From NCBI GenBank assembly GCA_009809945.1, contig WTPW01001542.1:73151-137150 (forward strand): 64,000 nucleotides of DNA. Reading direction: 5' to 3'. Positions 10,146 to 21,061 of the stretch are shown piece after piece. The notes beneath the pieces were generated by a model, which saw only the letters and a program-made list of their open reading frames with translations, was not told the DNA's origin and searched no databases. Source of the stretch: Gigaspora margarita. Lineage: Eukaryota > Glomeromycota > Glomeromycetes > Diversisporales > Gigasporaceae. Positions within the stretch are counted from its first letter, which is position 1, and each line of letters starts with the position of its first letter. The position numbers and the translations under genes are program-made.

Positions 10146-11905
10146 CGTTTTGTACTATTTTTATCCCTCCCTCCTTTTTTTTCTCTCCTCTCCCTTTTTT
10201 TTTCTCCTCTCTCTTTTGTTTTCTCTTCTTTTTTTTTTCTCTCTTTTTTTTTTAATATTTCGAATATATTCGAAATATTTTAGGACTGGGCTGGATCTGT
10301 AGATCTGTATCCTAAATCATACCAAGGACGCGTTTAATTAATATTTTCAAAATGTTTCGATTTGTTTCGAAATATTTCGATGATCGTAGTACAAGATTAG
10401 ATTAGATCTTTGTTTATTTTTTTTGTTTATAATTTTGATCTTCTATCACTTTTACATTGTTTTTTCGTTTTCGCTTTGTTTTTTTTTGTTACGTTTCGTT
10501 TCGTTTAGTATCATTTTTTTTCTTTTATTTATTATTATTTTTTAATTTATTTTATTTTATTTCTACAAAAAAAACACTTTTTGGCATGAAATATAGAGAC
10601 TTTCTGACACTTTGTGCAAGGCAACACATTGGTGTTGTCCTAGTTGGTGTTATCGCTGGTGTTGTAGTTGATGTCGTCGTTGGTATCGTTGTTGGAATTG
10701 TCACTAGCTTGTGTCATTGGTGTTCTTGTAGAATAGCTTTACGTGCCTTTTGGTATTCTTGTAGATGGTATTGCATAGATTTTTAGTATTCTTGTAGGTG
10801 GTCCATTTGTTTTTTTCTCTTGCGTTCATATGGGGTGGGCTTGTTCGTTTCTCTTGCATTCATATAGGGTGGTCTTGCTCATTCTCTTGCGTTCGTATGG
10901 GGTCATATAGGTAATTTTTCTTGTTCCTCTTGTGTTTGTACAGGTGGTATAACACTAACACTTCCAAGAATAGTTTTTTATTTTTTTTACTTACTATTTT
11001 TTAGAAAGTAGTGAATATAAGCGAATATAAGCGAATAGAAGCGAATATGAGCGAATAGAAGCAAATATAATAGAGATTTGGGGTTTTATTTTTATTTTTA
11101 TTCAGTTTGCTTATATTCCATTGTTTTCTTTTTACTTATTTCTTTAATTTTTATTTTTTTATTATTCTAGTACATTGCAAAAACCTTCAACAATTACTAA
11201 ATTATAAGAAACGAACTCTTACTTTAGAAAAATAGAGATTTGGAGCTTTGTTTTTTTTTTATTTAGTTTGCTTACGTTTTTGTTTTTGTTTGTTTTTCTT
11301 TTTTTTTACTTATTTTTTTAATTTATTTTATTTATTCCTGACTTTTTTCGAAACTTTGCAAGAAAACGATCTGACTTTTCTGGTACTTGCAAGAACAACA
11401 ACTCTAACTTCTCCGACACTTTGCAAGAAGTAGTGAATATAAGCGATGAAGTGCAAAAGTAGTTAAAAATTATTACTATTTTTTCAGTTTTGTTTTTTTT
11501 TGTTATTTTTTTTTGGGAGGTTTTTTTTTGGTTTTTTATTTTTTTTTATAATAATATATAATAAAAATATGTAATATAATATATAATAAAATATATTTAA
11601 TTTAAAATATAATATATAATAATAATAATAAATAAAAAAAATATAAAATTTTACATTAAAATGCAAAACCTTGTGAAAATATGCGAAAACCTGTAAAATG
11701 GTTAAAAATAAGTATAAAGTATAATAGTATTGATTAGAATTATTATTCATGATTTTTAATCTGATTACTATTGATTATTACCGATTATTATCGATTACTA
11801 ACTTAATCGATAGTTCTCGTCAGGGGGGATTTTAATCGATTACTAACCAATAACCGATAAACATCGATAGTAATCCCCTTACAAATTTTGGTGATGAAAC
11901 GATAC
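9846..11905 (+). mobile_element. Modular palindrome-ended element, copy A
   Basis: Shares a non-coding interior with copies C, D and B: a poly-A/GCGTTTT block (about 10112-10150), a poly-pyrimidine tract, TTCGAAATATTT words, GTACAAGATTAGATTAGATC, T-rich tracts, and a degenerate repeated unit with CTTTGCAAGAA and TCTAACTTCTCCG, then GCAAAACCTTG near the far end. The ends here are arrays of ATCGATATATATCGAT (left, 9887-10080) and GATTACTATTGATTATTACC-type words (right, 11760-11870), unlike the other copies. Phe-rich open frames (10457-10786, 11248-11433, 11484-11750 minus) are artefacts of the T tracts. Inserted in a CACCAAAATGATGAACTAAC repeat, whose relative lies near 12136. Confidence 0.6.
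10805..10925. repeat. Short tandem repeat inside copy A
   Basis: Three imperfect units carrying CTCTTGCGTTCATATGGGGT (about 10818, 10848 and 10883). Upstream, 10626-10705 is a GGTGTTGT(C/T)-type triplet-like array; downstream, 11018-11066 repeats GCGAATA(T/G)AA. Confidence 0.6.
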
Positions 11906-12276
11906 TGAAATCAATACTACAAAACCTTAGAAAATAAATTCACCAAAACAAATCACTAGTAATGACATACTATGAACTACCGAAATTGAAGATACCAACC
12001 AACAAAGTGACCGCAACTTCGAAGAGGACTCCAATAATAATGATCAAATACTGAAAAAAAAAGAATTAGTATATATACGAAAATGACCAAATTAAACGAA
12101 ACCCCAAGAGAAAATGAAAGCACCTTCATGAAACCCACCAAAACGATGAACTAACAATTGTGAAAATCCAGAAATAACACCAAAATCAACAATGAATTCA
12201 CTAAAGCAAAATGCCAGCAACGACGTTCCTTGAAGTCACTGAAATCGACACACCACACAAGCTCCAGTAACAGCAG
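11906..12276. other. A-rich repeat derivative flanking copy A
   Basis: Non-coding A-rich sequence with words also seen at 9780-9880 and 54560-54760 (for example CACCAAAAcGATGAACTAAC near 12138). Probably part of one dispersed repeat into which copy A inserted. Confidence 0.45.
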
Positions 12277-12530
12277 CTCCACAAGTGACGACCTCACAAA
12301 TTACAACTCCACAAGTGACGACCTCACAAATTACAACTCCACAAGTGACGACCTCACAAATTGTGACTTCATAAGCGACAACCTCACAAATTATGAGACA
12401 ACCTCACAAATTACGACTCCACAAGCGACGACCTCATAAATTACGACTCTACAAGCAACGATCTCATAAATTACGACTCCACAAGCGACGACCTTACAAA
12501 TTATGACTCCACAAGCGACAACTTCAAGAA
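12277..12530. repeat. 30 bp minisatellite
   Basis: The unit begins CTCCACAAGTGACGACCTCA and continues CAAATTACAA; three consecutive units from 12277, 12307 and 12337 are almost identical, and divergent units follow to about 12530. Because 30 is a multiple of three it reads as an open repeat on both strands (12230-12439 plus, 12391-12666 minus), but nothing outside the array supports a gene. Confidence 0.8.
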
Positions 12531-13646
12531 TGTTAACTCCAATAGGAATACGTGGAATGCCTGGATCCTGGATACCTAAATAGAGTTGGTTAGTAAAATG
12601 TACACACGCTAGAGCAAACAGCATATAACAGCAAAAAAAAAAGCAATGATCATCTATGATAATCATTATTTATATATCGCACATGACCCGGGGTGCAATA
12701 GTAATATTTATTCTATTAAATTATTTTATTAATTTTATTATTACATCATATATGATAAGGGTCGCATCATAGTGCTATAGCACTATAATGCTATAGTGCT
12801 ACTACAATATTCCCAAAAAAAAATAATTAAAATAAAAATAATTTATTAAAATAAAATAATAATAAGTAAGAAGAAATAAATAACAATTATATACATTAAT
12901 TTTTAAGCAATCCAGAGAATTAGTAAACGATCTTAAACGATCTGCATATATACTTTAAAATGATGCAGATCTGATCACTAGATCACGAGAATTTTGGCTA
13001 TAAAATTGTACATACATATGAAGTTCTTTTTCTCAGATGAATGCATATATAATTAATTAATTATTTATTTATTTTTGCTCTCTCTTTTATAAGGAATGTA
13101 ATATTAACTACTGAATCAAATTTATCTGACCTAATTAGCAACTCAACTAGAATCTCTGGACTAAATGTAGCTTAAAGTCAATTCGTTATAATAGATTTAC
13201 TATATTAAAAATAGTTTGTTCATTTAATATGTTCATTTTATTTGCTCCCCTCCTCCCATTTTCAAGAGTTCTAAAAAGTGATGTTAGTAATTAACTTCAA
13301 ACGGCCTTATTTCGGGACATGCATGAGCATTATTTTGAGACCATATATGGTATTTTGGGGGTGTACAATTTTTGAATTAACGCTCATAAGCGTTATTACG
13401 TGAAAATAAGGTAAATAAAGATGCAAATTTTTTGTTATTATTTGTGTTATAAAATCTATTCTAAAGTTCTTTAGAATAAGCATTTAGCGTTTGGATTAGG
13501 ATGAAATATGGCTCATGATTCGTGAGACATTTGATCAAATCTTAGAGACTTTCAACAACAAAAGGTGATGTTTAATTGATAAATGTTGCTATAATGTAAT
13601 GAGTTTCTAAATATATATTTTCAAAATTTTTCGTATCGAGGTTTAA
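12531..13646. other. Spacer with a palindromic cluster
   Basis: Contains a second CTATAGCACTATAATGCTAT palindromic cluster (about 12770-12802) and a TTATTTCGGGACATGCAT ... ACGTGAAAATAAGG inverted pair near 13308-13410. No gene seen. Confidence 0.5.
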
Positions 13647-14085
13647 TAACCTTACAGTTTGTAACACTATTGGCAACTCAAAAAATTCCAAAGCATAAGA
13701 TGAGAAAGGTTGCGAAAAAAAAGCAAGTAAACCTCTGATAATTTCGAATACAAAAAATTTACAAATTTGGGTTGGCCTTAGCTATTGANAGCNGCTTAGC
13801 TGATATTTTTATCGCCTNNCTAAGCCAACANATAAAAACCTTATAGCTTGTAACACTATTGGCAACTCAAAAAATTTCAAAAAGCAAGTAAACCTCTAAT
13901 AATTTCTGAATGGCAACTCAAAAAAAATTCAAAACATAAAAGACATAAAAAAAAAGCAAGTAAACCTAAAATTTACAAATTTGGGTTGGCCTCAGCCATT
14001 GATAGCTGCTTAGTTGATATGTTTATTAGCTGGCTAAGCCAGCTGATAAAAACTTTATAGTTTGTAACATTATTGGCGACTAATC
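13647..14085. repeat. About 200 bp tandem repeat, two and a fraction units
   Basis: Unit 1 is 13647-13834, unit 2 is 13835-14048 and a third partial unit begins at 14049. Each starts with an AACCTTA(C/T)AG.TTGTAACA word, then TTGGCAACTC, AAAGCAAGTAAACC and TTTGGGTTGGCC, and ends in a short GCTTAG..GATA inverted segment. Five ambiguous bases (13789, 13793, 13818, 13819, 13831) fall inside, as expected where reads or assembly could not resolve the units. Confidence 0.75.
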
Positions 14086-14170
14086 GTTTGCAAAATATAT
14101 TCACTAACAAAGTTTTAATATTAGCTAAAATTGTACTATATATATTAAAACTTATAAATTCGTCAATATG

Positions 14171-14520
14171 CATTTGATATTCAAATATTTGAAGTTAAGT
14201 TTTCAAATATTTGAATTAATTTATAAATATATCAAATATTTGAATGGATTTTCAAATATTTGAGAATTAGTATCAAATATTTGAAATCAATTTTCAAATA
14301 TTTGGATATTAGTATCAAATATTTGAAATTAATTTTCAAATATTTGAAATTGATTTTCAAATATTTGAAATTGATTTTCAAATATTTGAATTGATTTTCA
14401 AATATTTGAGAATTAGTATCAAATATTTGAAATTGATTTTCAAATATTTGATATTCGATTTTCAAATATATATTTTAGTATTTGAAATAATTTAATAATT
14501 TTCAAATATTCGAACAGGAT
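14171..14520. repeat. TCAAATATTTGA palindrome array
   Basis: The perfect 12 bp palindrome TCAAATATTTGA occurs roughly every 20-30 bp, more than a dozen times, separated by short ATTGATTT or GAATTAGTA spacers. This gives the repetitive minus-strand frame 14232-14465, which is not a gene. The array lies just upstream of the hAT pseudogene. Confidence 0.8.
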
Positions 14521-14529
14521 CGATCTAAT

Positions 14530-15075
14530 ACTTATTTGGAAGCACACCAGCACATAATGCCGAATACTGAACTTTATTAGCGCAACATATAGCATTCCAT
14601 CAGTGCATTTGGTGTATAATTGATTTAGCTATTTGTGGTCAGCCGGTGGTTTCCCACCCGCATACGCAAGCCAGCTGTCAACCAGGAATTTGCAAGCAAG
14701 CTATTGCCGCTCAAGATTGATGCTTAAGATTAGCTAGTGGTTTCCCACCTGCATAACGCAGGCCAGCTGCGGACATGTATGATTGCAAAATGGCAGTATT
14801 CAGTATAACAGGGAGGGCCAGGTACGAATTTGGTTCTTTTCTGAAGCTGCCGTTGCTCACCTTAATGCTATGCATTTTTATATCTATGAAAATCTTTGTT
14901 ATATTAGTTTTATGTGAAATGTCCCAATTAGGTAATTGATTAAATCACTTATCTTCCCCTGTGCCTTCCTCAAATTGGATGGTGATTGAACCGGTTTTCT
15001 CTGCTAGCACCCTGGTTTTGCTGCGATTGTTGCCACGCCATGGCCTCCCTGCTTAGCTCCTTTTTTGATCTGTTA
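14530..15075. other. GC-richer island with an internal duplication
   Basis: Markedly less AT-rich than its surroundings. The word GGTTTCCCACC-(C/T)-GCATA begins at 14649 and again at 14739 and is followed both times by GCCAGCTG, so about 34 bp is duplicated (14645-14678, 14736-14769). No open frame or domain recognised. Might be the 5' region of the adjacent transposon, or an unrelated older repeat. Confidence 0.5.
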
Positions 15076-15139
15076 ACAACTTGAATGAATATCCGATTTT
15101 ATTCAAATATTTGATTTTGTTTAAACATGATTTAAAGAT

Positions 15140-17755
15140 TTGTTTTATTTAAACAATAAAAGATTTGTTTTTAAAATACAACTTTTTTTTTACAAAAAAA
15201 TGGTTATTAGTATGAATAATTTTTTTAACTATTCTTTTGATAATATAAGTAATATAAGTGAATCTTTTGATAGTATTGAGTCATTTGAAATTTCCAATAT
15301 TATAAATGATTCCTTTAATATCATAGCTAGGATTTCTGATAATTCTAATGCAACATCCTAAACACTTACCTTAGATATTATAGATGAATCTTCTAATACT
15401 TCAAAATCTATTTGGGATTATTTTAATAAAGTAAAAAACAACAACAAAGTAATTGCAAAATGCAAGCATTGTAAAAATGCTAAATATAGTATTACTAATG
15501 ATACAACTACCAATTTATGGAGGCATCTCAAAAAAATGCATAATTCTTTTCTTGGTGTTTCAACATCTCAATCTACATTAGATAAATTTAATACAAAGCA
15601 TATTGAAAACAAAAATATATCTAATGAAGTAAATATAAACTTACTATATTTATTTTTTGTATTTTATACTTCAAATTAATATTTTTATTCTAGTTTGAAT
15701 TAAAATTGTATTTAGAATTTATTTTAGAATTAATTTATACTATGAAATATAATCTATATATTATTATATTAAATAGATAAATTTGATTTTATTTATTTAA
15801 TTTATAGTTTACTGAAGAAAGTTTTAGACAATGGATGGCAGAATGGATAATTTTTGAAGATCTTCCTTTTACAATTATCGAAGGACATTTTAAATCAATA
15901 ATTGAAAGAGCCTTAAAAATTAAAGTTGTATCTGCAGATACAATTCAACGTAATATTTTGCAAAAATATTCACAAATTCATAATAATATTCATCAAGAAC
16001 TACAAGCTTCTAGCAAACTTGCATTTATATTAGACATTTGGACCTCTATTTCAGTTAAAGCTTATATTGGAATAACTATATATTTTATTGATAAGTCATG
16101 GTCTCTTTAACAAAGAACATTAAACTTTGTTGAATTAGAAGGTGCACATTCTGGTAAAAATATAGTGAATGAATTTATAAAAATGTTTGAATTTTATAAC
16201 ATAGAAACTAAGGTTTTTCTTTTATTTTAAATTATATATAATTATATTTTTAAATTATTAATTTATTAAATATTTATAGATTATTGGAATTACTACCGAT
16301 AATGCTTCAAATAATAATACAATAATTGATAATATTGAACTATGGGCAATAGAAAAAATTTTAACTTTTTCTGATAAAAATCACTTTCGATGCTTTGCAC
16401 ATGTATTAAATCTTGCTGTTCAAGCTGGGTTAAAACATTTAAAAGAAGAAATAGAACAAATTAGAAATATTATTCTCAAGTGTCATTCTTCATCTCAACG
16501 GTGACAAAAATTTTCTGAAATTTTATTGCTTAATAATATTAATTTAGTTTCTATTCTTGATGTTCCAACACATTGGAATTCCACTTTTCATATGATTCGA
16601 CATGCTTTAGATTTAAAAGTGGTTTGTTTGTTTTATTTATTATTATATACAGATCGAACTTTAAAATTTAAACAGGATTTTTGTAAGACATTAATAGAAT
16701 ATCAGATATTTATAAAGTTGACAGCTATCTGTATATTGTAGCCTATCAGATAGCTATTAGCTTTATAAACTTCTAATATTTTATTAAAATTTTAAAGTTT
16801 GGCCTGTAACATTTGTATAAAATTTTTTTTAAAAAGTTTAATTTGTATTGTTATTTATCTATAATTAGGTTTTTGAAAAAATTTTATTAACAAATGAATT
16901 TTCTGATTTAGAGAATATAAAACTAAGTCAATCAGATTGGGTTTCTCTTGAAAATATTGCTGCATTTTTAAAACGATTTGCAAAATTATCTACTGAAATG
17001 TGTTCTTCTTTTTATCTAACTATAAGTGCTGTTTATCCTATGTATAACCATCTCATGGATCACGCTAAAAAAAGAATAAATAATACACAAATTTCTGAAA
17101 AGATAACTATGGCCGCACAAGCTACATGAGATAAACTTAAACAATATTATAATAAAACATCAGATTTATTTCATTATGTAGCTACTATACTTGATCCACG
17201 ATGGAAACTTAAATATTTTAAATCTTGGGCAAGTAATAAAGAAGACAAAGCTTATTTTAATATTGCGAAAGATTTGTAAGCATTTAAATTTAAATTATTT
17301 AATTTTATTTTAATTTTTACAATTACAGTAATATATTAATATATATTATATTATAGATTTAATTCTAAATTCGATGAATATCATTCTATTTATTTTCCTA
17401 CTTCTACGGTTGATACTAATAATACGTTAAATAATGATGATGATGATGACGATGATGATTCATTATTTCCTGTTTCTAAACAGGCTTGCTATAGTAATGG
17501 TTATGATAAACTTAATTATTATTTAGAAAGTTCACCCGAACCTAGTACAACTGATGTGTTGGAATGGTGGAAAACACATGAAAATAGATATCCTATATTA
17601 GCAATCATGGCACGGGACTACTTAGCTATACCTGCTACTAGCGCTCCTGTTGAACGTATATTTAGTGAAAGTAGTAATTTATTACTCCTGAATGCAATCG
17701 GCTTGGAAGTGGTACTATTAAGGCACTTATGTATCTTAAAAATTGGCTAAATTAG
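15140..17755 (+). pseudogene. BED-finger hAT transposase, inactivated copy 1
   Basis: Five exons can be traced by reading frame and splice sites: 15140-15628, 15808-16212, 16280-16621, 16869-17275 and 17357-17755. Exon 1 has a BED zinc finger (SIWDYF ... CKHC ... LWRHLKKMH). Exon 2 has FILDIWTS and an AYIGITIYFID segment; exon 3 opens GITTDNASNN and holds CFAHVLNLAVQAG; the last exon has the hAT dimerisation block (LEWWKTHENRYPIL ... MARDYLAIPATSAPVERIFS). In-frame stops: TAA 15359-15361, TAA 16108-16110, TGA 16502-16504, TGA 17127-17129. A one-base shift near 17680 spoils the last 25 codons, ending at TAG 17753-17755 in the shifted frame. In an active element this enzyme would bind the ends and cut and paste the transposon. 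The TIRs were not located with confidence. Confidence 0.85.
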
Positions 17756-17865
17756 TTTTTTTTTATTTTTTTTTTATTTTTATAAATATCTTTTTATACC
17801 GTATATATATATATATATATTTGTATGTACAAAAATTTATATTTATCATATTACAAATATTCTAT

Positions 17866-17892
17866 ATACGTAGAAATAGCCTTTCTACGTAA
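17866..17892. repeat. Small hairpin
   Basis: ACGTAGAAA and TTTCTACGT are separated by 5 bases, giving a perfect 9 bp stem. It lies 110 bp after the hAT pseudogene and could be part of that element's sub-terminal region. Confidence 0.5.
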
Positions 17893-19500
17893 CGGATTTT
17901 TTTGAATAAATAAATTTTTATTTGATATGTATATATATTAACCAAATGATGCTAAAATTAGATAATCAACACTCGAGAATATGCGTAGTTCATCAAAATA
18001 CCCTAACAAAAAAAAAGGTCGAATATTAGTTCAAATAATATATATTTTTTTAGGAAGCACTTTAGGTTATATACTCGACCTTAACATTTTGCAGATGCTG
18101 CCATTTTGACGAAATCATCGTTTTAGGAGCAGTTGTTCGCTAGAGTTGTCATTTGCTAGAGTCGTTGTTTTTTGGAACCGTCGTTTGCCGTCATTTGCTG
18201 AAGCCGTCATTTGTTAGATTTTGATATTAAATTAAATAGCATTTGCTTAACAGAAAAGACAAGAGAGCAGGAGATTATGCGAAAGTAAGAATTATTATAG
18301 TTTAAGAGTGATTAATAGCGGTGAACAAGACAAGTTATTAGTAGTAAATAGCAATGAATCTGAGTTAAAATGGTATCTTTTTTGGCTGCTTCAGTGTTCT
18401 TTGCTTGAAGGATTGTTCTAATTGAGTGATTTTCTCTTGGTTGGTTTGAATTTCTTTTTCATACTTATCTTTTTATTGTTGGTAATTGAGTGATTTTATT
18501 TACCGGTAATTGTTCCTGTGTTTCTTTTAAAGTCATTGGTGTCACCGCTAATTTTGCTATTGGTGTATTCTGGATTTTACGATGTCTCCGTAAATTTCAT
18601 GTTGGTGTCGTTGGTGTCGCATAGATTTTGTGTATCATTGTAGGATTTCATCATTGGTACTCCATGGATTTCGTATTGGTACCTCCATGGATTTTGTCAG
18701 TAGTGTCGTTAATTAGGGCCCAAAATTTGTGATAATCGCTTGCTTGGCAAGCATGTGTGTATATGAATTTAACCTTTTAAAGGTATTTGTTCGTTAATAT
18801 TTGATATTAGTGAAAAATATTACAATTAAGAGTCCAAATTTGTCAATTGTAAGTTTTTAACGTTGAATATAATTTTCTTTTGATAGTTAAACAGATTACA
18901 CGTCACTCTGTTATACTGACTTCAGATTATAACGACATTATTTCAAATAAAATGGTAGTATAATTCACTGTATCGATATTTGAGTTTTTTTTTACTAATA
19001 TCTCAAAAATTTCGATTTAAGAGTGGTGTATATGTCTTAATCAGTATTTTGTTTATTCTCTTAGCATCTTGCATGCAAATATTATAACTATTTTTGCCAA
19101 TTTCTAGATGTTAATTTACTTTCTCTATGAACAAATAAATTTGCAGTTCTAATAACTTTGATTAACATATAGTAACCTTCATGAAATATGATTATGTTTT
19201 ATAACTAGTCCTAGTATTGGATAGACTTATTTGGTTTAGAACCGAATAAACATTTTTTACAATGCTGATAAATATCATGCTTGACTTAGTTGAACTGTAT
19301 CTTGATTAATAGAAAGCTTTATTAAGCGAAAAGAGAGTATAGTATAAAATGTACATATATACGGTGATTTCAAAGAACCATTGTCATTATAAAACAAAAA
19401 TATTTTGCAAAATTTGGACTTTTATATGAGCCCTTATTTATAATTATTTTCATTTCTTGGGCCCTTATATGTAATTTCCCTTTAATAATAATTTGGGAGA
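17893..19500. other. Spacer; T/G-rich repeat at 18100-18720
   Basis: 18100-18220 and 18530-18720 are built from GTCGTTTGC- and ATTGGTGTC/CCATGGATTTCGT-like words, resembling the flanks of element copy A (10620-10930). The rest is unremarkable AT-rich sequence without a recognisable gene. Confidence 0.45.
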
Positions 19501-19794
19501 ATATCGTACAAAAATTGGTCACCCCCGAAATTTTGGCCAATCAAAATTTAAGATCAGGACAACCGTTTTTTGTTTTTAAGTAAAAAAGTTGCGTATAAAC
19601 TAAAACGCGGGATAGGGTGAGACAACGTATAATTAGAATCAGTTTATTAGTAAAATCTCATGAAGAAAATTTTTAATTAGGCCGCAGAAGGTGGTTTCCT
19701 TAAAAAGGTAGATTTACTTCGAATTTAACATTACACCTGATCCTGAAATTTGATTGACCAATATTACAGGGGGTGATCAATTTTTTATAGGGTA
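19501..19794. mobile_element. MITE with CACCCCC termini (294 bp)
   Basis: 19501-19526 (ending TTGGTCACCCCC) and 19769-19794 (starting GGGGGTGATCAA) are inverted copies with a few mismatches. The sub-terminal AATCAAAATTT is also mirrored. A degenerate relative seems to occupy 26210-26450. Non-coding. Confidence 0.65.
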
Positions 19795-19813
19795 CAGTCA
19801 ACCCGTATGCTAG

Positions 19814-19989
19814 AGGTTGGAACCAGTTTTAAAAATTCAGGTTTATCACATCAAAATTCAGGTTTATCACACAAAAATTCAGGTTTATCACATAAATTAT
19901 TAGTAATTAATATGATAAACCCGAATTTTTGTGTGATAAACCTGAATTTTGATGTGATAAACCTGAATTTTTAAAACTGGTTCCAACCT
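19814..19989. repeat. Near-perfect hairpin with three direct repeats per arm
   Basis: The arms (19814-19893 and about 19911-19989) are reverse complements with a single clear mismatch. Each arm contains AATTCAGGTTTATCACA three times in tandem, so the structure can pair as a long hairpin or slip between registers. Starts with GGTTGGAACCAG and ends with CTGGTTCCAACC. No open frame. Confidence 0.85.
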
Positions 19990-20219
19990 TTACCATATGC
20001 ATAATGAACAGTTTTTGTATCAGTTTTGAGAGGGTATTAGATTTGGGCACGTAGTATACCAGGTGTGGATCACAGAATCTCTATTAATCAAATCTGGATT
20101 TTTTTTTAAATATCTGGTTTTGACAAAATTGGTTTTGAGAGGGTTAATTTATTTGATTATAATATAATAAAATAATTTAGAAATATTTTATATAGTGTTT
20201 TTAGATTAGTTAAAAAAAA

Positions 20220-20380
20220 TCAAATATAATCAAACCAAATTCAAATTTAAAATTTTAATTCAAATCAAATTCAAATCCAGATTTTCAAATTCAAATCAAA
20301 TTCAAATTTAGAATTTCAAATCAAATCAAATTCAAATAAGCAAAATATTTGATTTGATTTGAATTTGAGGAACCCTATTT
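20220..20380. repeat. AAATTCAAATC simple repeat with AGGAACCCTA end
   Basis: A run of CAAATTCAAATCAAATT words ends in GAGGAACCCTA, the complement of the TAGGGTTCC terminus of the element at 34956-36641. Confidence 0.55.
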
Positions 20381-20477
20381 GTGGTATATCTAAAATGTAA
20401 CTTATGCATCTACTTAGGCAGACCACTTGAGACTTAATACTATAAGGCAGTGTTGTACGTTTTGGCCATTTATAGCC

Positions 20478-20787
20478 TTTTTTGGGGGATGGCTAAAGCC
20501 ATGTACCCACATGATTTTTTGAAAATTTAGTTAAAATTAGGGTTAGAGCCTGTTTAGTATTAGGGTCAGAGTTAGGGTTAGAACAGATATATAGGTAAAA
20601 TTGCCTTCCTGCCATTTTTTATTAATGGCCCAAGACAGGTTTGAACTGCCATTTTAATGTTCTTGCATTTTTTTTGTTTTTTGTCTTTTTCGGGCTGATC
20701 TGTGTAAACAAAATTTCATGACTCCAGTTGGTTGATTTACACAAAAATGTCACGTGGGTACATGGCTTTAGATGATCCCTTTTTTGG
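20478..20787. mobile_element. MITE with CCATGTACCCAC inverted ends (about 310 bp)
   Basis: The left end holds GCTAAAGCCATGTACCCACA (20491-20511 region) and the right end holds GTGGGTACATGGCTTTAGAT, with CTTTTTTGG-like outermost bases mirrored. The interior carries short TTAGGGTTAGAG runs like other MITEs here. Non-coding. Confidence 0.7.
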
Positions 20788-21061
20788 CTTGTAATTATTA
20801 TTTTTAAAAAATTATCTATATATTATTCAAAGTAGTAAATAATTTACTGCTATTCTATTCAAATTAAATACTAAATTGACTGACTAACCCTTCAAATTAC
20901 TTTTTAATTTGAACAGAGTAGTATACCAACCTGAATAGCACATAGACTTTTTCTATTTTTAAATATACTAGAAAAATGATACTGTTTGTATTCAAAGCCA
21001 AGAATAAATATCAGCCTAATTCATATTAATCTCTATAGCTAATTAGCTAACAGTCATAGAA

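Noticed and set aside
10457..11750. Phe/Tyr-rich open frames that look like small membrane proteins (also 41862-42708, 52577-53453, 58987-59199, 63103-63592)
   Set aside because: They coincide with poly-T or poly-A tracts of the modular elements, differ in frame between copies, and have no conserved sequence beyond the homopolymers.
12230..12666. Repeat-rich secreted protein on either strand
   Set aside because: The frame exists only because the minisatellite unit is 30 bp; there is no signal peptide or unique flanking coding sequence.
14171..14520. CRISPR array
   Set aside because: The repeated unit is a 12 bp AT palindrome, the spacers are near-identical and too short, and the context is eukaryotic.
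15140..17755. TGA read as Trp (alternative code) in the hAT transposases
   Set aside because: Both copies also contain TAA stops and frameshifts, and the intact gene uses TGG for its Trp codons, so ordinary decay is the simpler explanation.
20530..20630. TTAGGGTTAG-like runs (also 9120-9200, 9728-9795, 50250-50345, 60862) as interstitial telomere
   Set aside because: The runs are short and irregular, and several lie in the loops of MITEs; no sustained tandem TTAGGG array is present.
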